A stretch of DNA of 64,000 bases, from positions 106,778,999 through 106,842,998 of the forward strand of contig CM070562.1 in the NCBI GenBank assembly GCA_036346405.1. The letters are read 5' to 3'. Origin of the DNA: Phyllostachys edulis. Its lineage: Eukaryota > Streptophyta > Magnoliopsida > Poales > Poaceae. The translations under genes were made by a program, and so were the position numbers. The notes beneath the pieces are model-generated. The model ran no database searches. It was not told the DNA's origin and was given only the letters and a program-made list of their open reading frames with translations. This document shows positions 21,465 through 32,237 of the stretch, piece by piece. Position 1 is the first letter of the stretch. Every line of letters starts with the position of its first letter.

Positions 21465-24400
21465 ATGCCGCGCGGCGCGCTGTGCCCTAGATCGGGAGAT
21501 CTCGGAGGCCTCGCCTCCGGCCTCGGGGAGCGAAACCTTACCTCCGATAACCGCCCAATGGCGGAGACATCAAACGGGAAGCTCCACCTCCAAGGCCAGC
21601 GTCGGAGCGTGGCCGCCTTCCTCGCGGCCAACAAGACGCTGCTCGCCGTCGTGTGGGTCGTTGGATTTACCCTGGTGTTCCTGTGGCAGAGCGCCTCAAT
21701 ATCTGTCGGGGGTGGCACCGGTGGCGGCGTCGGCTTCCTCAGGCTCCGCTCGGCGCTGCCGCCGGCGCGCCCAGCGCCGCAGCTACGCCCGAAGGCGTAC
21801 AACCTGACGGACTTTGGCGGCGTTGGGGACGGGCGGGCGGTGAACACTGAGGCCTTCGAGCGCGCCGTTGAGGCCATTGCCGCGCTCGCGGACCACGGTG
21901 GAGGGCAGCTCAATGTGCCGCCCGGCCGGTGGCTCACGGCACCGTTCAACCTGACCAGCCACATGACGCTGTTTCTTGCCGAGGGCGCAGAAATCCTTGG
22001 CATTAAGGTGGGAAAGCTCGCATTTTTGTGGGTGTATCTGTAGAACTGGAGTAATGCGGTTGATCTTGAGTGCATTTCGTAAGTTCAATAGTTAATTCTT
22101 TCACGTGGTGAGGATCTTGGGTGGTTAACATATATATAGTTTAATAAAAGTGACTTGGCTAGTTGGCTTGATGATAAAGGGATTAATGATGAAAGCGGAA
22201 CAGTTACTGTAGTGTGATGTGTTCCGGAGACTGGAGTGACAGCAATTTTGTTGAGGTTTTGGAAAAGGCCGGACAAGTGCACAATCTAGTTGTCTGTTAA
22301 ATCTAACTTAGGTCTTAGGTAATGTTTGTTCAACTTAGATCGATGAAACATTGCTGTTTATGTCCAAAGAAAAACGTTTCCATAATAGCATGGACTATTT
22401 GGGGCATCTCTGCTGCTTAAAGATCTTGAGTAGTTTGTGTTGGACGGTCAGAATGTGCATTCAGAGTTGGGTGGACTGTGGTATGATTTGCAGCATTGCA
22501 TTTTTAGCAGAACTATGTTATCTGTGTCTCCAACTCTAAGACGCATGCGTGGATTTCAGATTTGGAGGTGTATCTAACTGGATTTCTGATGTTTTCTGGA
22601 CAGGATGAGAAGTATTGGCCGCTGATGCCAGCATTGCCATCTTATGGGTATGGGAGGGAGAGAAAAGGGCCTCGCTTTGGAAGTCTCATTCATGGACAGA
22701 ATTTGAAAGATGTAGTCATTACAGGTTTGCTAATTCTCTTAATAAACTATCAAGTATTCATATCAAGCTATGTAATGTACAGCATCTTGTCATAGAATTG
22801 TGGATTAAATAACATTTGTGAGAGAAGTGCATAATGTGCATATTGAGCAATCTAATGATGACAAGTCTGTAGCAGCATGTGTTAGTAACATAAAACAACT
22901 ACATGAGCCGTTTTGACCCCCGAATGTACTTGATTTCAGTATGCAACTATGCATATTTGGACATCCTATGCATTTGTTAAGATAAATCCTTTTATTTACA
23001 GCTTGAACTGTCATATTCTCTAGTGATCTTTTTACCGGGTAAATAGGTGAGTTCATTGAAATGGCAACACCTGCACTTCGGTGATTTCAGATGCATTTGG
23101 TTCTCAATCTTATTGTCATGTGGGGCCTGACTTACGGCTGGCGCAAGAAGGAGATGGCGCAGTCAGCAGGGAGTCCTGCCTAGGGCCGGCACAAGGAAGG
23201 ATTAGATATGCCTTCCTAATTCTAGTTTTCTTATTTCAGGACTTTCTTTAAAATAGAGTTAGTTTCCAATTGCTCTTTTAAAGAGATAGAGTTAGTTTCA
23301 ATTACTCTCCTTAAGAGATAGAATTAGTATCCACTTGTTAGGCCTAAATCTCTATTTAAGAGACCCCAATGTTTCGGTATGGTTTGTGAAGAAAATTGGA
23401 AAACCCAATCTCTCTCCCTCCCTCTGCCCACATGCCATGACCTTGCCGTGCGGCTGCCATGACCACGCACCGCGCCGTTAGGGTCCAGGCCCGCGTCCAG
23501 CGACTCATCACGATTACCCTATTCGTTCCCTCCCTGTCCGTGACAACTTGGTATCAGAGACATTCACTACTTTGCCAACCATGTCGAAAGGGGATAGTTC
23601 GGATGCGGTTAACAAGAAGCTTGACGCCATGTTGCAGCAGATGGAGCTCGATCGACTCAAGCTCTACGACAAGATCGACAACCAACAACGAGCCCATCAT
23701 CTTGCCATCACACGCCTGAAGCAAGGCCAACAACCAACAACGAGCCCATCATCTCGCCATCACACACCTAGAGCAAGGCCACCAGCAGCTGGCCTCCAAC
23801 TGCAACCGCGACTCCATCATCGATGTCGGTCTGCGGGCGACAGAGGGCCTGCTCCCTAGTCTTCGTTGGGCTGCACATGGACTTCAGGCACCTGCGGGAG
23901 GGGTGCACCACGGCGCGGACGTGGAGGTGCCCCCGGTGGATCGTCCAATGGGGGAGGGCATGCCGCATGTCGTGGCGGTGTCCCTCGCTTCCACAAGCAG
24001 AACTTTCCGACGTTCGACGGTCACGAAGATCCATTGCCCTGGCTCAATAGCTGTGAGCAATTTTTTCGGGGACATCACACCATGGAGGAAGACAAGGTTT
24101 GGCTAGCAACCTTTCACATGACGGGTTCGGCCCAGCTTTGTTACCATCACTTGGAGCGCGACATGTGCACGCCTTCATGGTGCCACTTTGTCGAGCTGAT
24201 CAACACCCGCTTCGGGCCACCTTTGCGTAGCAATCCGTTGGGCGAGCTTATTGCACTGCACAAGAAGGGCACGGTTTGGGAGTTCTCCGACCAATTTCTC
24301 GCTCTCCTATGCTGTACCGACCTGTTAACGGAGCGCCAACAGATCCAATTGTTCACAGCAGGTCTTGGGCAGCCTCTTCAGACCGATGTCGAGTTGCAAG

Positions 24401-27400
24401 CACCCCAATCCTTGGAGTCTGCGATGAGTTTGGCTCACGCGTACGAGCGTTGCACGCAAGTCGTGGCCTCGACTGTTCCTCCATGGCGCAATTGGCGTTC
24501 GGCCATATCGACTAGCGGGTCATCTCCAGTCGGACCGCCCGGCTCGGGCACCACTTTGGTCGGGTCGACGAGCGGGTTCGCTCCTGTCGGACCGCCTGAC
24601 GACAACACCCACGCTCGGGCCCTATCCACGGCAGTCGAGCCACGCCATTCGCTGACACCGACCGAGATGGAATGTCGCCGTACGCAGGGACTCTGCTACC
24701 AGTGCGACGAGAAGTACTTTGTGGGCCACCGCTGTAAGCGACTCTTCATCATCGAGATTCATCCGAACTTCGACAACGACGTGACAGTGTGGAACCAGAG
24801 ATTTCGTTGGCCGCCCTCACCGGCATACAGCCCCGCTCAGGCCAAACCATGCGCTTATTTTTGGTGGTCGGCACCGCGACCTTGGTCGCCCTCCTCGACT
24901 CAGGCTCAACGCATAATTTCATCGTCGACCATGTGGTGTAGGCCGCCGGCGTCCATATGCAGCCGAAGTCGGGCCTCAGTGTGACGGTGGCCAATGGAGA
25001 CCGTGTCACCAGCTTTGTCCTCTGCCCTGCTGTGCCTATTCGCATCGGAAAGGAGGCGTTCACCTTGGATTGCTATGCCATACCATTGGACGGATTGACG
25101 TGGTCTTAGGGGTTCGGTGGCTCGATACTCTTGGATCGATCACTTGGGACTTCTCTTGCATGACCATGGCCTTTGCTCGCGTTGGACGCAAGGTGATCTG
25201 GCATGACCTTCCAATGGAGCCGGGTCGGCTAGATTGCTTGCGTGTACCGGCGCCAACTTGATGGATGATCTACTCGAGGAATTCATCAGCCTCTTCGCCG
25301 AACCGCATGGACTGCTATCATCGCATCCATCTGAAGCACGGCACTGATGCCATTGCCGTCTGGCCGTACCACTACGCACAACTGTAGAAGGACGAACTCG
25401 AAACACAATGCGCCGAGATGCTTCAGTAAGGAACTATTCGCCACAGTACTTCGGCCTTTTCTTCTCCCATGTTACTCGTCAAAAAGGCAGATGGTTATTG
25501 GCGCTTTTGTGTCGGCTACCATGCTCTCAATGAGCGAACAATCAAGGATGAATTTCTTATTCCAGTTGTGGAGGAATTACTGGAGGAACTCCGCGGTGCC
25601 AATTTTTTTACTAAGCTTGACTTGCGCTCTAGCTATCGTCAAGTCCTGATGCACCCGGCTGATGTGAAGAAGACGGCGTTCCACACTCACCAAGGGCTTT
25701 TTGAGTTCCTCGTTATGCCGTTCGGCCTCACCAACACGTCGACCACGTTTCAGGCCCTGATGAATTCCATCCTCCATACATTTCTTCGATGTTTTGTATT
25801 GGTCTTCTTCGATGACATCCTTATCTACAGTCCATCCTCTGAGCACCTCCGTCATGTCCGTGCAGTCCTCCATACGCTCCAGTATCATCGCTTCTTCTTG
25901 AAATGCTCCAACTGTGTTTTTGGGGAGGAGACAGTCGCCTACTTGGGCCATGTCGTATCCGCAACCGACGTCGCCGTTGACCAAGCGAAAATAAGTGCAG
26001 TCACTTCCTAGTTGGTTCCAAAGTCCATACGGGCGGTTTGTGGATTCCTCGGCCTCGCCGGGTATTACCACAAATTTATTCGGTATTTTGGTTCCCTCGC
26101 GGCGGCTCTCACTCAATTGCTCAAACGCGAAGCTTTTCACTGGACCGACACAGCCCAAGCCGCCTTTGAGCAACTCTAGATGGCTCTCAATCAGGCTCTA
26201 GTATTGTAGTTGCTGGATTTCTCTGCGGAATTTATTATCGAGTGTGATGCGTCAGGCCATGGCTTTGATGTGGTCCTTCACCAAGGCACAGGCGCCATTG
26301 CATTCTTTAGCTGACCAATTGCCCCTCGCCATGTTGCCAAGCCTACGAACACGAGCTCATCGGTCTCGTTCAGGCAGTTCGCCATTGGAGACCCTACTTA
26401 TGGGGCCACAAGTTTTTGGTACGCACTGGAGGTCATAGGTTCGTGGCAGGAGATGGAGGAGGCAGCCATCACGGTCGGCACTCAACAAGAATCGTGGGCA
26501 CTCGTCGATGGCTTGGTCACGTTCAACCGGCGGGTCTACGTTCCCTCTACAGCCACCCTTTTGCCTCATCTTCGCCAGGCCGCCCACGGCAGTGGCCACG
26601 AAGGAGTACAGATGATGCTCCACCGTTTACGTGCTGATTTTCATGTACCTAATGCTCGCTTGGTGGTGTGGGATTTCGTTCGCGCGTGTGATACATGTCA
26701 GCAGAATAAGGGTGAGCAGTTACACTCGGCTGGCCTTCTTCAACCCTTGGATGTACCATCCACGATATGGGCTGACATCGCTATGGATTTCATTGAGGGA
26801 CTGCCTCATGTACAAGGCAAAACAGTCATCCTCATGGTAGTGGACTATTTCTCGAAGTATGCTCACTACGTTCTGTTGGCTCATCCCTACACGGCACACT
26901 CAGTCGCCCAGGTGTTTTTCGGTGAGATTGTTCGGCTACATGGGGTGCCTGTTCGGCTACATGGGGTGCCTACTTCCATTCACTAGCACTTTTTGGACTG
27001 AACTGTTTCATTTGACTGGTGTTAAGCTCTGTCTCAGTATCGCTTTTCATCCTCAATTGGATGGTCAGTCCGAAGTGGTTAACAAAATCATTGTCATGTA
27101 CCTTCGTTGCATCATCGGCGTTCGCCCCAAACAGTGGCTTCGATGGTTGCCTTAGGCGGAATACTGCTACAACACCTCCTTCCAAACATCACTTCATACT
27201 TCTTCGTTCGAAGTGGTTTATGGCAGGGAACCACCATCATTGCGCGCCTATGAGACGGGTAGCACGCGTCTTGCCGTGGAGCAGCTAGTATGCGACCGTG
27301 ATGAATTCTTGCTGGAGGTCCATGACCGATTAATCCAGGCACAACAACTTTACAAGCGTCAGTATGACAAAGGACATCGTGACCTAGAGTTGGCTGAAGG

Positions 27401-29678
27401 TCAATGGGTTTGGCTCCGTCTTCATCGTCGTCAAGCAGCATCATTGTCTCTACCTAATCGTGGAAAGTTGGGATCTTGCTATTTTGGACCATACAAAGTG
27501 CTTCAACGTGTTGGCTTGGTAGCTTATCCTTTAGAGTTGTCGCCCCACGCTAAGATTCATGACGTCTTCCACGTTAGCCTGTTGAAGCCATTTGTGGGTA
27601 CTCCTCCAGCCAGCCCTCCAGCATTGCTGATTTTACTCATGGACGGGTGTGTCCATTGCCGGCTAGAGTCCTCAAGTCACGTCAGGCTCGCGGTCAGCTA
27701 CAACTTCTAGTTCAGTGGGAAGGCGCTTTAGCAGCCAATGCTTCTTGGGAAGATTTGGAAAAATTTGAGCAACTATTTCCTCTTTTCCAGCTCGAGGATG
27801 AGCTGCTGCTCGAGAAGGGGAGAGATGTCGTGTGGGGCCTGACTTACGACGAGTACAAGAAGGAGATGGCGCAGGCAGCACAGAGTCCTGCCTAGGGCCG
27901 GCGCAAGGAAGGATCAGATATGCCTTCCTAATCCTAATTTTCTTATTTCAAGACTTTCTTTAAAATAGAGTTAGTTTCCAATTGCTCTCTTTAAGAGATA
28001 GAGTTGGTTTCAATTACTCTCCTTAAGAGATAGAATTAGTATCCACTTGTCAGGCCTAAATCTCTATTTAAGAGACCCCAATGTTTTGGTATGGTTTGTG
28101 AAGAAAATTGGAAAACCCAATCTCGCTCTCTCCCTCTACCCGTGCGCCCTGCCCTTGCCGTGCGGCTGCCGTGACCACGGCGCCACCGCCGTGCCATTGG
28201 GATCTAGGGCCACGTCCAGCGACTCATCACGATTACCCTAGTCATTTCCTCCCTGTCTGTGACACTTATACTAATAGAACAGGTAGGCTAAGGCTATTTC
28301 TGAATCATTACCTTATTGGATGATAGTTATTTAACTTTCACAAGTTTTTTTTCTTTTCCCTCTGCTAAATAGGACACAATGGTAGTATAAATGGCCAGGG
28401 TGAAGTTTGGTGGTTGAAGCATCGCAGAAGAATGCTCAATAACACAAGACCTCCTCTTGTGGAGCTGATGTGGTCCAAGGACATTATTGTTGCAAATATA
28501 ACATTGTGGAATTCACCTTTTTGGCACTTCCATCCATATGATTGCACAAATGTAACTGTTTCTAATGTTACAATCTTAGCTCCTGTTTCTGGTGCTCCAA
28601 ACACGGATGGCATAGACCCAGGTATTCTTCCTGCACCTGTCTGTAATGACTTCCATTACACGAGCATTACATCAAGCACCAGCATATTGCAGCATTGTTT
28701 CTCCCTTAATGGTGCATACCATCTTGATTCTTATATTAATGACAAACCATGCTGATAACAGACCATATGTACATTTTTGTTGCTGACATAGTTATACGCA
28801 GATTCTTGTCAGGATGTGCTCATTGAGAATTGCTACATATCTGTTGGTGATGATGCAATAGCCGTAAAGAGCGGGTGGGATCAATATGGGGTTGCATATG
28901 GGCGCCCATCTTCTAACATTTTAATACGCAATGTGACAGCCCGTTCTTTGGTGAGGTACGAATTGGGATATCCTTGTCTACATTGCTTCATGTACAATAT
29001 TTATTTGCAGTAATCTTCCTTTCAAGTTCAGTGCTCAAGATAAAAGCAGTACGAGCAAAAGGTTTTAGACCAGGTTGAGCTTTTACCTTCTTTTGCATAG
29101 AATGTGGAGTATTACAGGTGAGGTTTACACCATTTGTCTTGTTTGTGTGCAGTGCTGGAATTTCAATTGGCAGTGAGATGTCTGGTGGAGTTGCAAATGT
29201 TACGGTGGAGAATGTCCGCATCTGGGAGTCAAGGCGAGGCTTGAGAATAAAGACTGCCGCAGGAAGAGGGGGCTACATCCGCAATATCTCCTACCACAAC
29301 ATAACCTTCGACAATGTCCGTGCTGGGATTGTGATAAAGGTTGACTACAATGAGCATGCTGATGATGGGTATGATCGGAACGCCTTCCCAGACATCACAG
29401 GCATATCGTTCAAAGAAATACATGGGTGGGGTGTCCGGGTGCCTGTCCGTGCTCATGGCAGCAACACCATTCCCATCAAGGATATCAGCTTTCAGGGCAT
29501 GTCAGTAGGCATCAGCTACAAGAAGAAGCATATTTTCCAATGCTCCTACATCGAGGGGCGTGTTATTGGGCCAGTGTTTCCAAAACCTTGTGAGAACTTG
29601 GACATCTACGATGAGCAAGGGCAGCTTGTTAAGCGTGCGGCGATGCTGAACAGCACGGAAGTTGATTATGATATATGA
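21465..29678 (+). CDS. Polygalacturonase-like glycoside hydrolase family 28 protein, five exons
   Basis: Exons 21465-22007, 22604-22724, 28373-28621, 28802-28955 and 29153-29678 join in frame to 1593 bases (530 residues). All introns are GT-AG. The N-terminus has one hydrophobic segment (residues about 59-75, TLLAVVWVVGFTLVFLW), suggesting a type II membrane anchor. The GH28 fold begins near YNLTDFGGVGDG. Motifs are NTDGIDPD (298-305, spanning the exon 3/4 junction), GDDAIAVKSG (320-329) and RIK (387-389). The usual GHG histidine is replaced: the site reads SAGISIGSE (356-364), as in a subgroup of plant GH28 proteins. A later in-frame start at 21558 (MAETSNGK) is possible. The role would be pectin hydrolysis or remodelling in the Golgi or wall; activity is uncertain given the missing histidine. 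Intron 2 holds a whole retrotransposon. Confidence 0.9.
23114..23545 (+). repeat. 5' LTR of the Reina-like element
   Basis: Begins TGTCATGTGGGG and ends CCGTGACA. It matches the 3' copy throughout, with scattered substitutions and small indels. Confidence 0.92.
23548..23560 (+). promoter_or_regulatory. Primer binding site of the Reina-like element
   Basis: Two bases after the LTR end the sequence is TTGGTATCAGAGA, complementary in type to the initiator Met tRNA 3' end. Confidence 0.82.
23581..24984 (+). pseudogene. Gag of the Reina-like element
   Basis: One frame runs from the ATG at 23581 with a single TAG at 23857. The capsid core is QNFPTFDGHEDPLPWLNSCE, then EFSDQFLALL and QIQLFTAGL. 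A zinc knuckle follows (CYQCDEKYFVGHRC, about 24700-24740). The protease motif LLDSGSTHNF appears near 24895-24925 but in a shifted frame. The product would form virus-like particles; the stop and the frameshift break it. Confidence 0.88.
25469..26011 (+). pseudogene. Reverse transcriptase of the Reina-like element
   Basis: An open stretch of 180 residues covers the palm: DGYWRFCVGYHALN, KLDLRSSYRQ, FLVMPFGLTN, and the catalytic VFFDDILIYS. It stops before the connection. RNase H follows in broken frames (26012-26420), and its C-terminal half is missing at a deletion junction. The upstream fingers (25260-25468) contain stops. Catalytic residues are present, but the polyprotein cannot be made intact. 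Confidence 0.9.
26426..26466 (+). repeat. 41 bp segment identical to 38127-38167
   Basis: Lies exactly where the RNase H reading (LVRT, 26411-26425) should continue but instead jumps to the integrase zinc region. The same 41 bases occur at 38127-38167 in non-element sequence. It looks like filler at a deletion junction. Confidence 0.85.
26930..26971 (+). repeat. Perfect 21 bp tandem duplication in integrase
   Basis: Two adjacent identical 21-base units starting GTTCGGCTAC add seven residues after the IVRLHGVP motif. A short deletion of the expected SDRDP region follows directly. Confidence 0.9.
27812..27825 (+). other. Polypurine tract of the Reina-like element
   Basis: GAGAAGGGGAGAGA directly precedes the 3' LTR start TGTCGTGTGG. 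Confidence 0.85.
27826..28264 (+). repeat. 3' LTR of the Reina-like element
   Basis: Begins TGTCGTGTGG and ends TCTGTGACA; the direct target repeat CTTAT follows. The last codons of the polyprotein overlap its first 70 bases. Confidence 0.92.
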
Positions 29679-29755
29679 GACACATACAGTAGCACTGATT
29701 GGTGGACAAAATTGGGTATTCTCTTCTTCTTTTTTTTTTTCTCTTTCTAATCTTC
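29679..29755 (+). other. 3' untranslated start of the GH28 gene, interrupted by a copia insertion
   Basis: The 77 bases after the stop codon include a long T run. The natural continuation is at 32731 onward, because the copia element at 29761-32730 and its CACAT duplication split this segment. I cannot place the original polyadenylation site. Confidence 0.6.
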
Positions 29756-29760
29756 CACAT

Positions 29761-30252
29761 TGTTAGGATTAATCTTGTTTCGGTAGTTTTAAGTTTTAGT
29801 TCTTGTGTCTGTTTTGTATTAGGAAGTGTTTTCAAGTTTGGTTTTTGAATAGGAGTCCGAGTAGTAATAGAGTCTGCAGCCTGGAGCCTTTATAAGGCTG
29901 AGCAGTCCTGTAAAGTTTTGAAGAGTTGTGGAGAAGAAATTAAAAAAAACAGAAAGAGGAGCGTGCTCCCGAAAACCAATCTGTGCTCTCGGCGTTTTTG
30001 TTTGTTGTTTCGACGGTTTTCTTCTCCAGCAGGAAAGAAGGCCAAAGCTCATGCTATCTAGTGGAACCAGGAGACAAACCGAAGAAAGAAGCAACTTCAC
30101 GTGAAGAGACTTCAGAGAAAAGAGAAGTTGCTACATCATCATCACATGAAGACATAAAGGACGAAGGGACAGTGGGTCCTACGGGAGGTGCTACTACAAG
30201 AAAGCGACAGCCGAAGCGTAACAGTGCAAGGATCAAAAGGAAAATTCTAATA
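29761..30252 (+). repeat. 5' LTR of the copia element
   Basis: Starts TGTTAGGATTAATC and contains CTTTATAAGG (about 29888-29897), a likely TATA box, followed by the presumed transcript start. The last two bases read TA instead of CA. Confidence 0.92.
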
Positions 30253-30253
30253 A

Positions 30254-30266
30254 TTGGTATCAGAGC
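30254..30266 (+). promoter_or_regulatory. Primer binding site of the copia element
   Basis: TTGGTATCAGAGC follows the LTR end directly, the standard initiator Met tRNA complement of copia elements. Confidence 0.88.
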
Positions 30267-30294
30267 GCTCTGATCTTGGCGGTGCCTGAAGATC

Positions 30295-31683
30295 ATGGGC
30301 GACAAGGTGAAGACCTAGGATGGGCCGATTTCCCTCCTATATCCTATCCCGACGACCGAAAATTACTCGGTGTGGGCTATGAAGATGAAGGCGAACATGC
30401 GCGCCCAGGGAGTCTGGGGTGCAGTCGATCCGAAGACGAAGGACAAGGAGGTGGACGACAAGGTGGACCAGACGGCTTTGGCCATCATCTACCAGGCAGT
30501 GCCAGACTCCATGATGCAATAGCTCATCGGCAAGGAGACGGCACGTGAGGCGTGGGTGACGGTTCAAAAGATGCACGAGGGAGTTGATCGTGTGAAGGAG
30601 GTGCGGCTCCAGAATTTGCATACCGAGTTCGATAATCTCCAGATGGGAGAAACCCAGTCGGTGGACGAGTTCGCCGATAAGTTGTCTTCATTGTATAATC
30701 AGATTGTCTCTCTCGGCGACAAGATGGAGGAATCTGTGGTAGTGAAGAAATACCTGCGCGTGCTACCAGAAAAGTTTGTCGTCACCACGCTCATGTACTC
30801 CTCGGATCTGGAGGAAAAGAAGATCAAGGAAATCACCGGTTCCCTCAAGGCGCATGAGGAGCTACGGAAGGGGTATCAATCCCGTAACAAGCAAAGGTAT
30901 CAGTCCCATAATGAGCAGCGTTCTTTGGTAAAGGAGATACAAGAAATGGATGGCGCATTTATTTGGCGAGGTGGTCGTGAAGACAAGGTTGGGCAAGGCG
31001 ATGGTGACAGATCCCGTGATAAGTCACATATCAAATGTTTCAAATGAGATAAGTATGGTCACTACGCATGGGAGTGCCGCAGCCACATAAAGTGCTTCAA
31101 CTGTAACAAGTATGGGCACTATGCTTCGAATTGCCGAAACAAGAAGAAGAACAAGGAGGTAAACCTCATCCGAAGCTGTGAAAATGAAGACGACGATCCT
31201 ACCCTGCTTCTCTCCTTATGTGTCAACAAGGCGCCGATCATGGTGATGTTGAACGAGAAGAACGTACTTCCTAAACTACGCACGGAGGGAGGAAATCACG
31301 ATCATACTGATGAGTGGTACTTGGACAGTGGAGCAAGCAATCATATGACGGGAGATCGCTCCATGTTCCATGAGCTCGACGAGAAGATTTCGGGAGAAAT
31401 CAAGTTTGGCAACGGCTCCACAGTACAAATAAAAGGCAAAGGCACAATATTGTTGCGATGTAAGAACGGTGATCAGAAGATGCTGCCTGATATTTACTTT
31501 ATACCAAGTTTGTACAACAACATACTCAGTCTCGGGCAGTTGGTAGAACGGGGGTGCAGGGTGGAGCTGCAGGATGAGTTCTTGCGTGTTTACGACAAGA
31601 ACAAAGATCTGTTGATGAAGGTGAAAAGATCTCCGAACCGGTTGTACAAAATTTCTCTGAAAAATTGTAAGCCGGTTTGTATG
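30295..31683 (+). pseudogene. Copia gag and protease with three in-frame stops
   Basis: One reading frame from the ATG at 30295 covers gag (SVWAMKMKANMRAQG, SVDEFADKLSSLYNQI), two zinc knuckles (about 31030-31130) and the protease (WYLDSGASNHMTG, near 31315), ending at LYKISLKNCKP. It is interrupted only by TAG at 30316, TAG at 30520 and TGA at 31045. The TGA sits exactly where the second cysteine of the first knuckle should be (CFK-stop-DKYGHYAWEC). The absence of frameshifts suggests young age. Gag would build the particle and the protease would cleave it; without full translation neither is likely to be made. Confidence 0.88.
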
Positions 31684-32224
31684 AAGGGTAGTCTGGAGGA
31701 GCCAGAGTGGAACTGGAGTATTAAACCAGGACATGGCGGGACCCAGGAGAGGCACGCAGTTGGCGCAGGAGGCGCAGCAGGCGGATCCTTGGGAGGTCTA
31801 TATGGCGCGCAGCAAGGCGCACAGAGAGCTACAGGGGGCGGTGAGTTCCATGCGCATAAAGGGCGCGGTGTACACAAAATTGACGCAAGAGAGAGAGGCG
31901 GTGTAGCCTCAGCTGAGATGTATGTGGGGAAGTGGACAGACTTGGTCCAAAAGAGAAGAGCGGGAGGCTCAGGTAATGACGAAGTGCAAGCGGTCGTGAG
32001 AGCAGGTGCTCCAGCCCAGGCGGGTGTACAAGGAAGGGCGAGTTCAGTCCAGGTGCGAGACGCAGCAAGCATTGGTTTGTGCATGGCTCAGGATGGAGTA
32101 AGCACAGGCGGTAGGGCGGTATCGGCCCAAGAAAGAACGGCGCACAGGAGTGTAGGTAAAAAAGGAAGACTTGGAAGTTTCAAATGTGCGAGAAGATCGG
32201 GATGATCAAGAAAAGGAAACAAGA
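31684..32224 (+). other. Unassigned 3' interior of the copia element
   Basis: After the gag-pre-integrase start (EEPEW) the sequence departs from copia pol. The upstream frame stays open to 32205 but is Gly/Ala/Arg-rich and domain-free. Another frame gives charged, helix-like stretches (for example KLTQEREAV) with stops. It may be a captured segment or a family-specific 3' region. Confidence 0.5.
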
Positions 32225-32237
32225 TTAAGGGGGTGAT
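32225..32237 (+). other. Polypurine tract of the copia element
   Basis: TTAAGGGGGTGAT lies directly before the 3' LTR start. Confidence 0.75.

Larger units (their letters stand above)
26453..27895 (+). pseudogene. Integrase and chromodomain of the Reina-like element
   Basis: The zinc-binding part (HGSGHEGVQMMLHRL, ACDTCQQNKGEQLH) and the start of the core (DIAMDFIEGLP, VVDYFSKYAHY) are in one frame. A 21 bp tandem duplication (26930-26971) and a small deletion follow, removing the second catalytic aspartate region. The core resumes with AFHPQLDGQSEVVNKI in another frame, then the C-terminal WVWLRLHRRQ part. A chromodomain (LLVQWEGALAANASWEDLE, about 27700-27760) follows in a third frame, whose stop lies inside the 3' LTR. 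Chromodomains steer insertion toward marked chromatin. Confidence 0.88.
23114..28264 (+). mobile_element. Reina-like chromovirus (Ty3/gypsy), complete, in intron 2 of the GH28 gene
   Basis: LTRs of 432 and 439 bp flank an interior with gag, protease, RT, integrase and chromodomain remnants. The 5 bp target duplication CTTAT is perfect (23109-23113 and 28265-28269). The element is in the same orientation as the host gene. Small size, short LTRs, initiator-Met-type primer site and the C-terminal chromodomain all fit the Reina clade. Stops, frameshifts and internal deletions make it nonautonomous. Confidence 0.93.

Noticed and set aside
21370..21807. Plus-strand frame starting MAEILEPP upstream of and overlapping the GH28 start
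   Set aside because: Different frame from the GH28 exon, which has a membrane segment and continues into conserved motifs; the overlap is a shadow.
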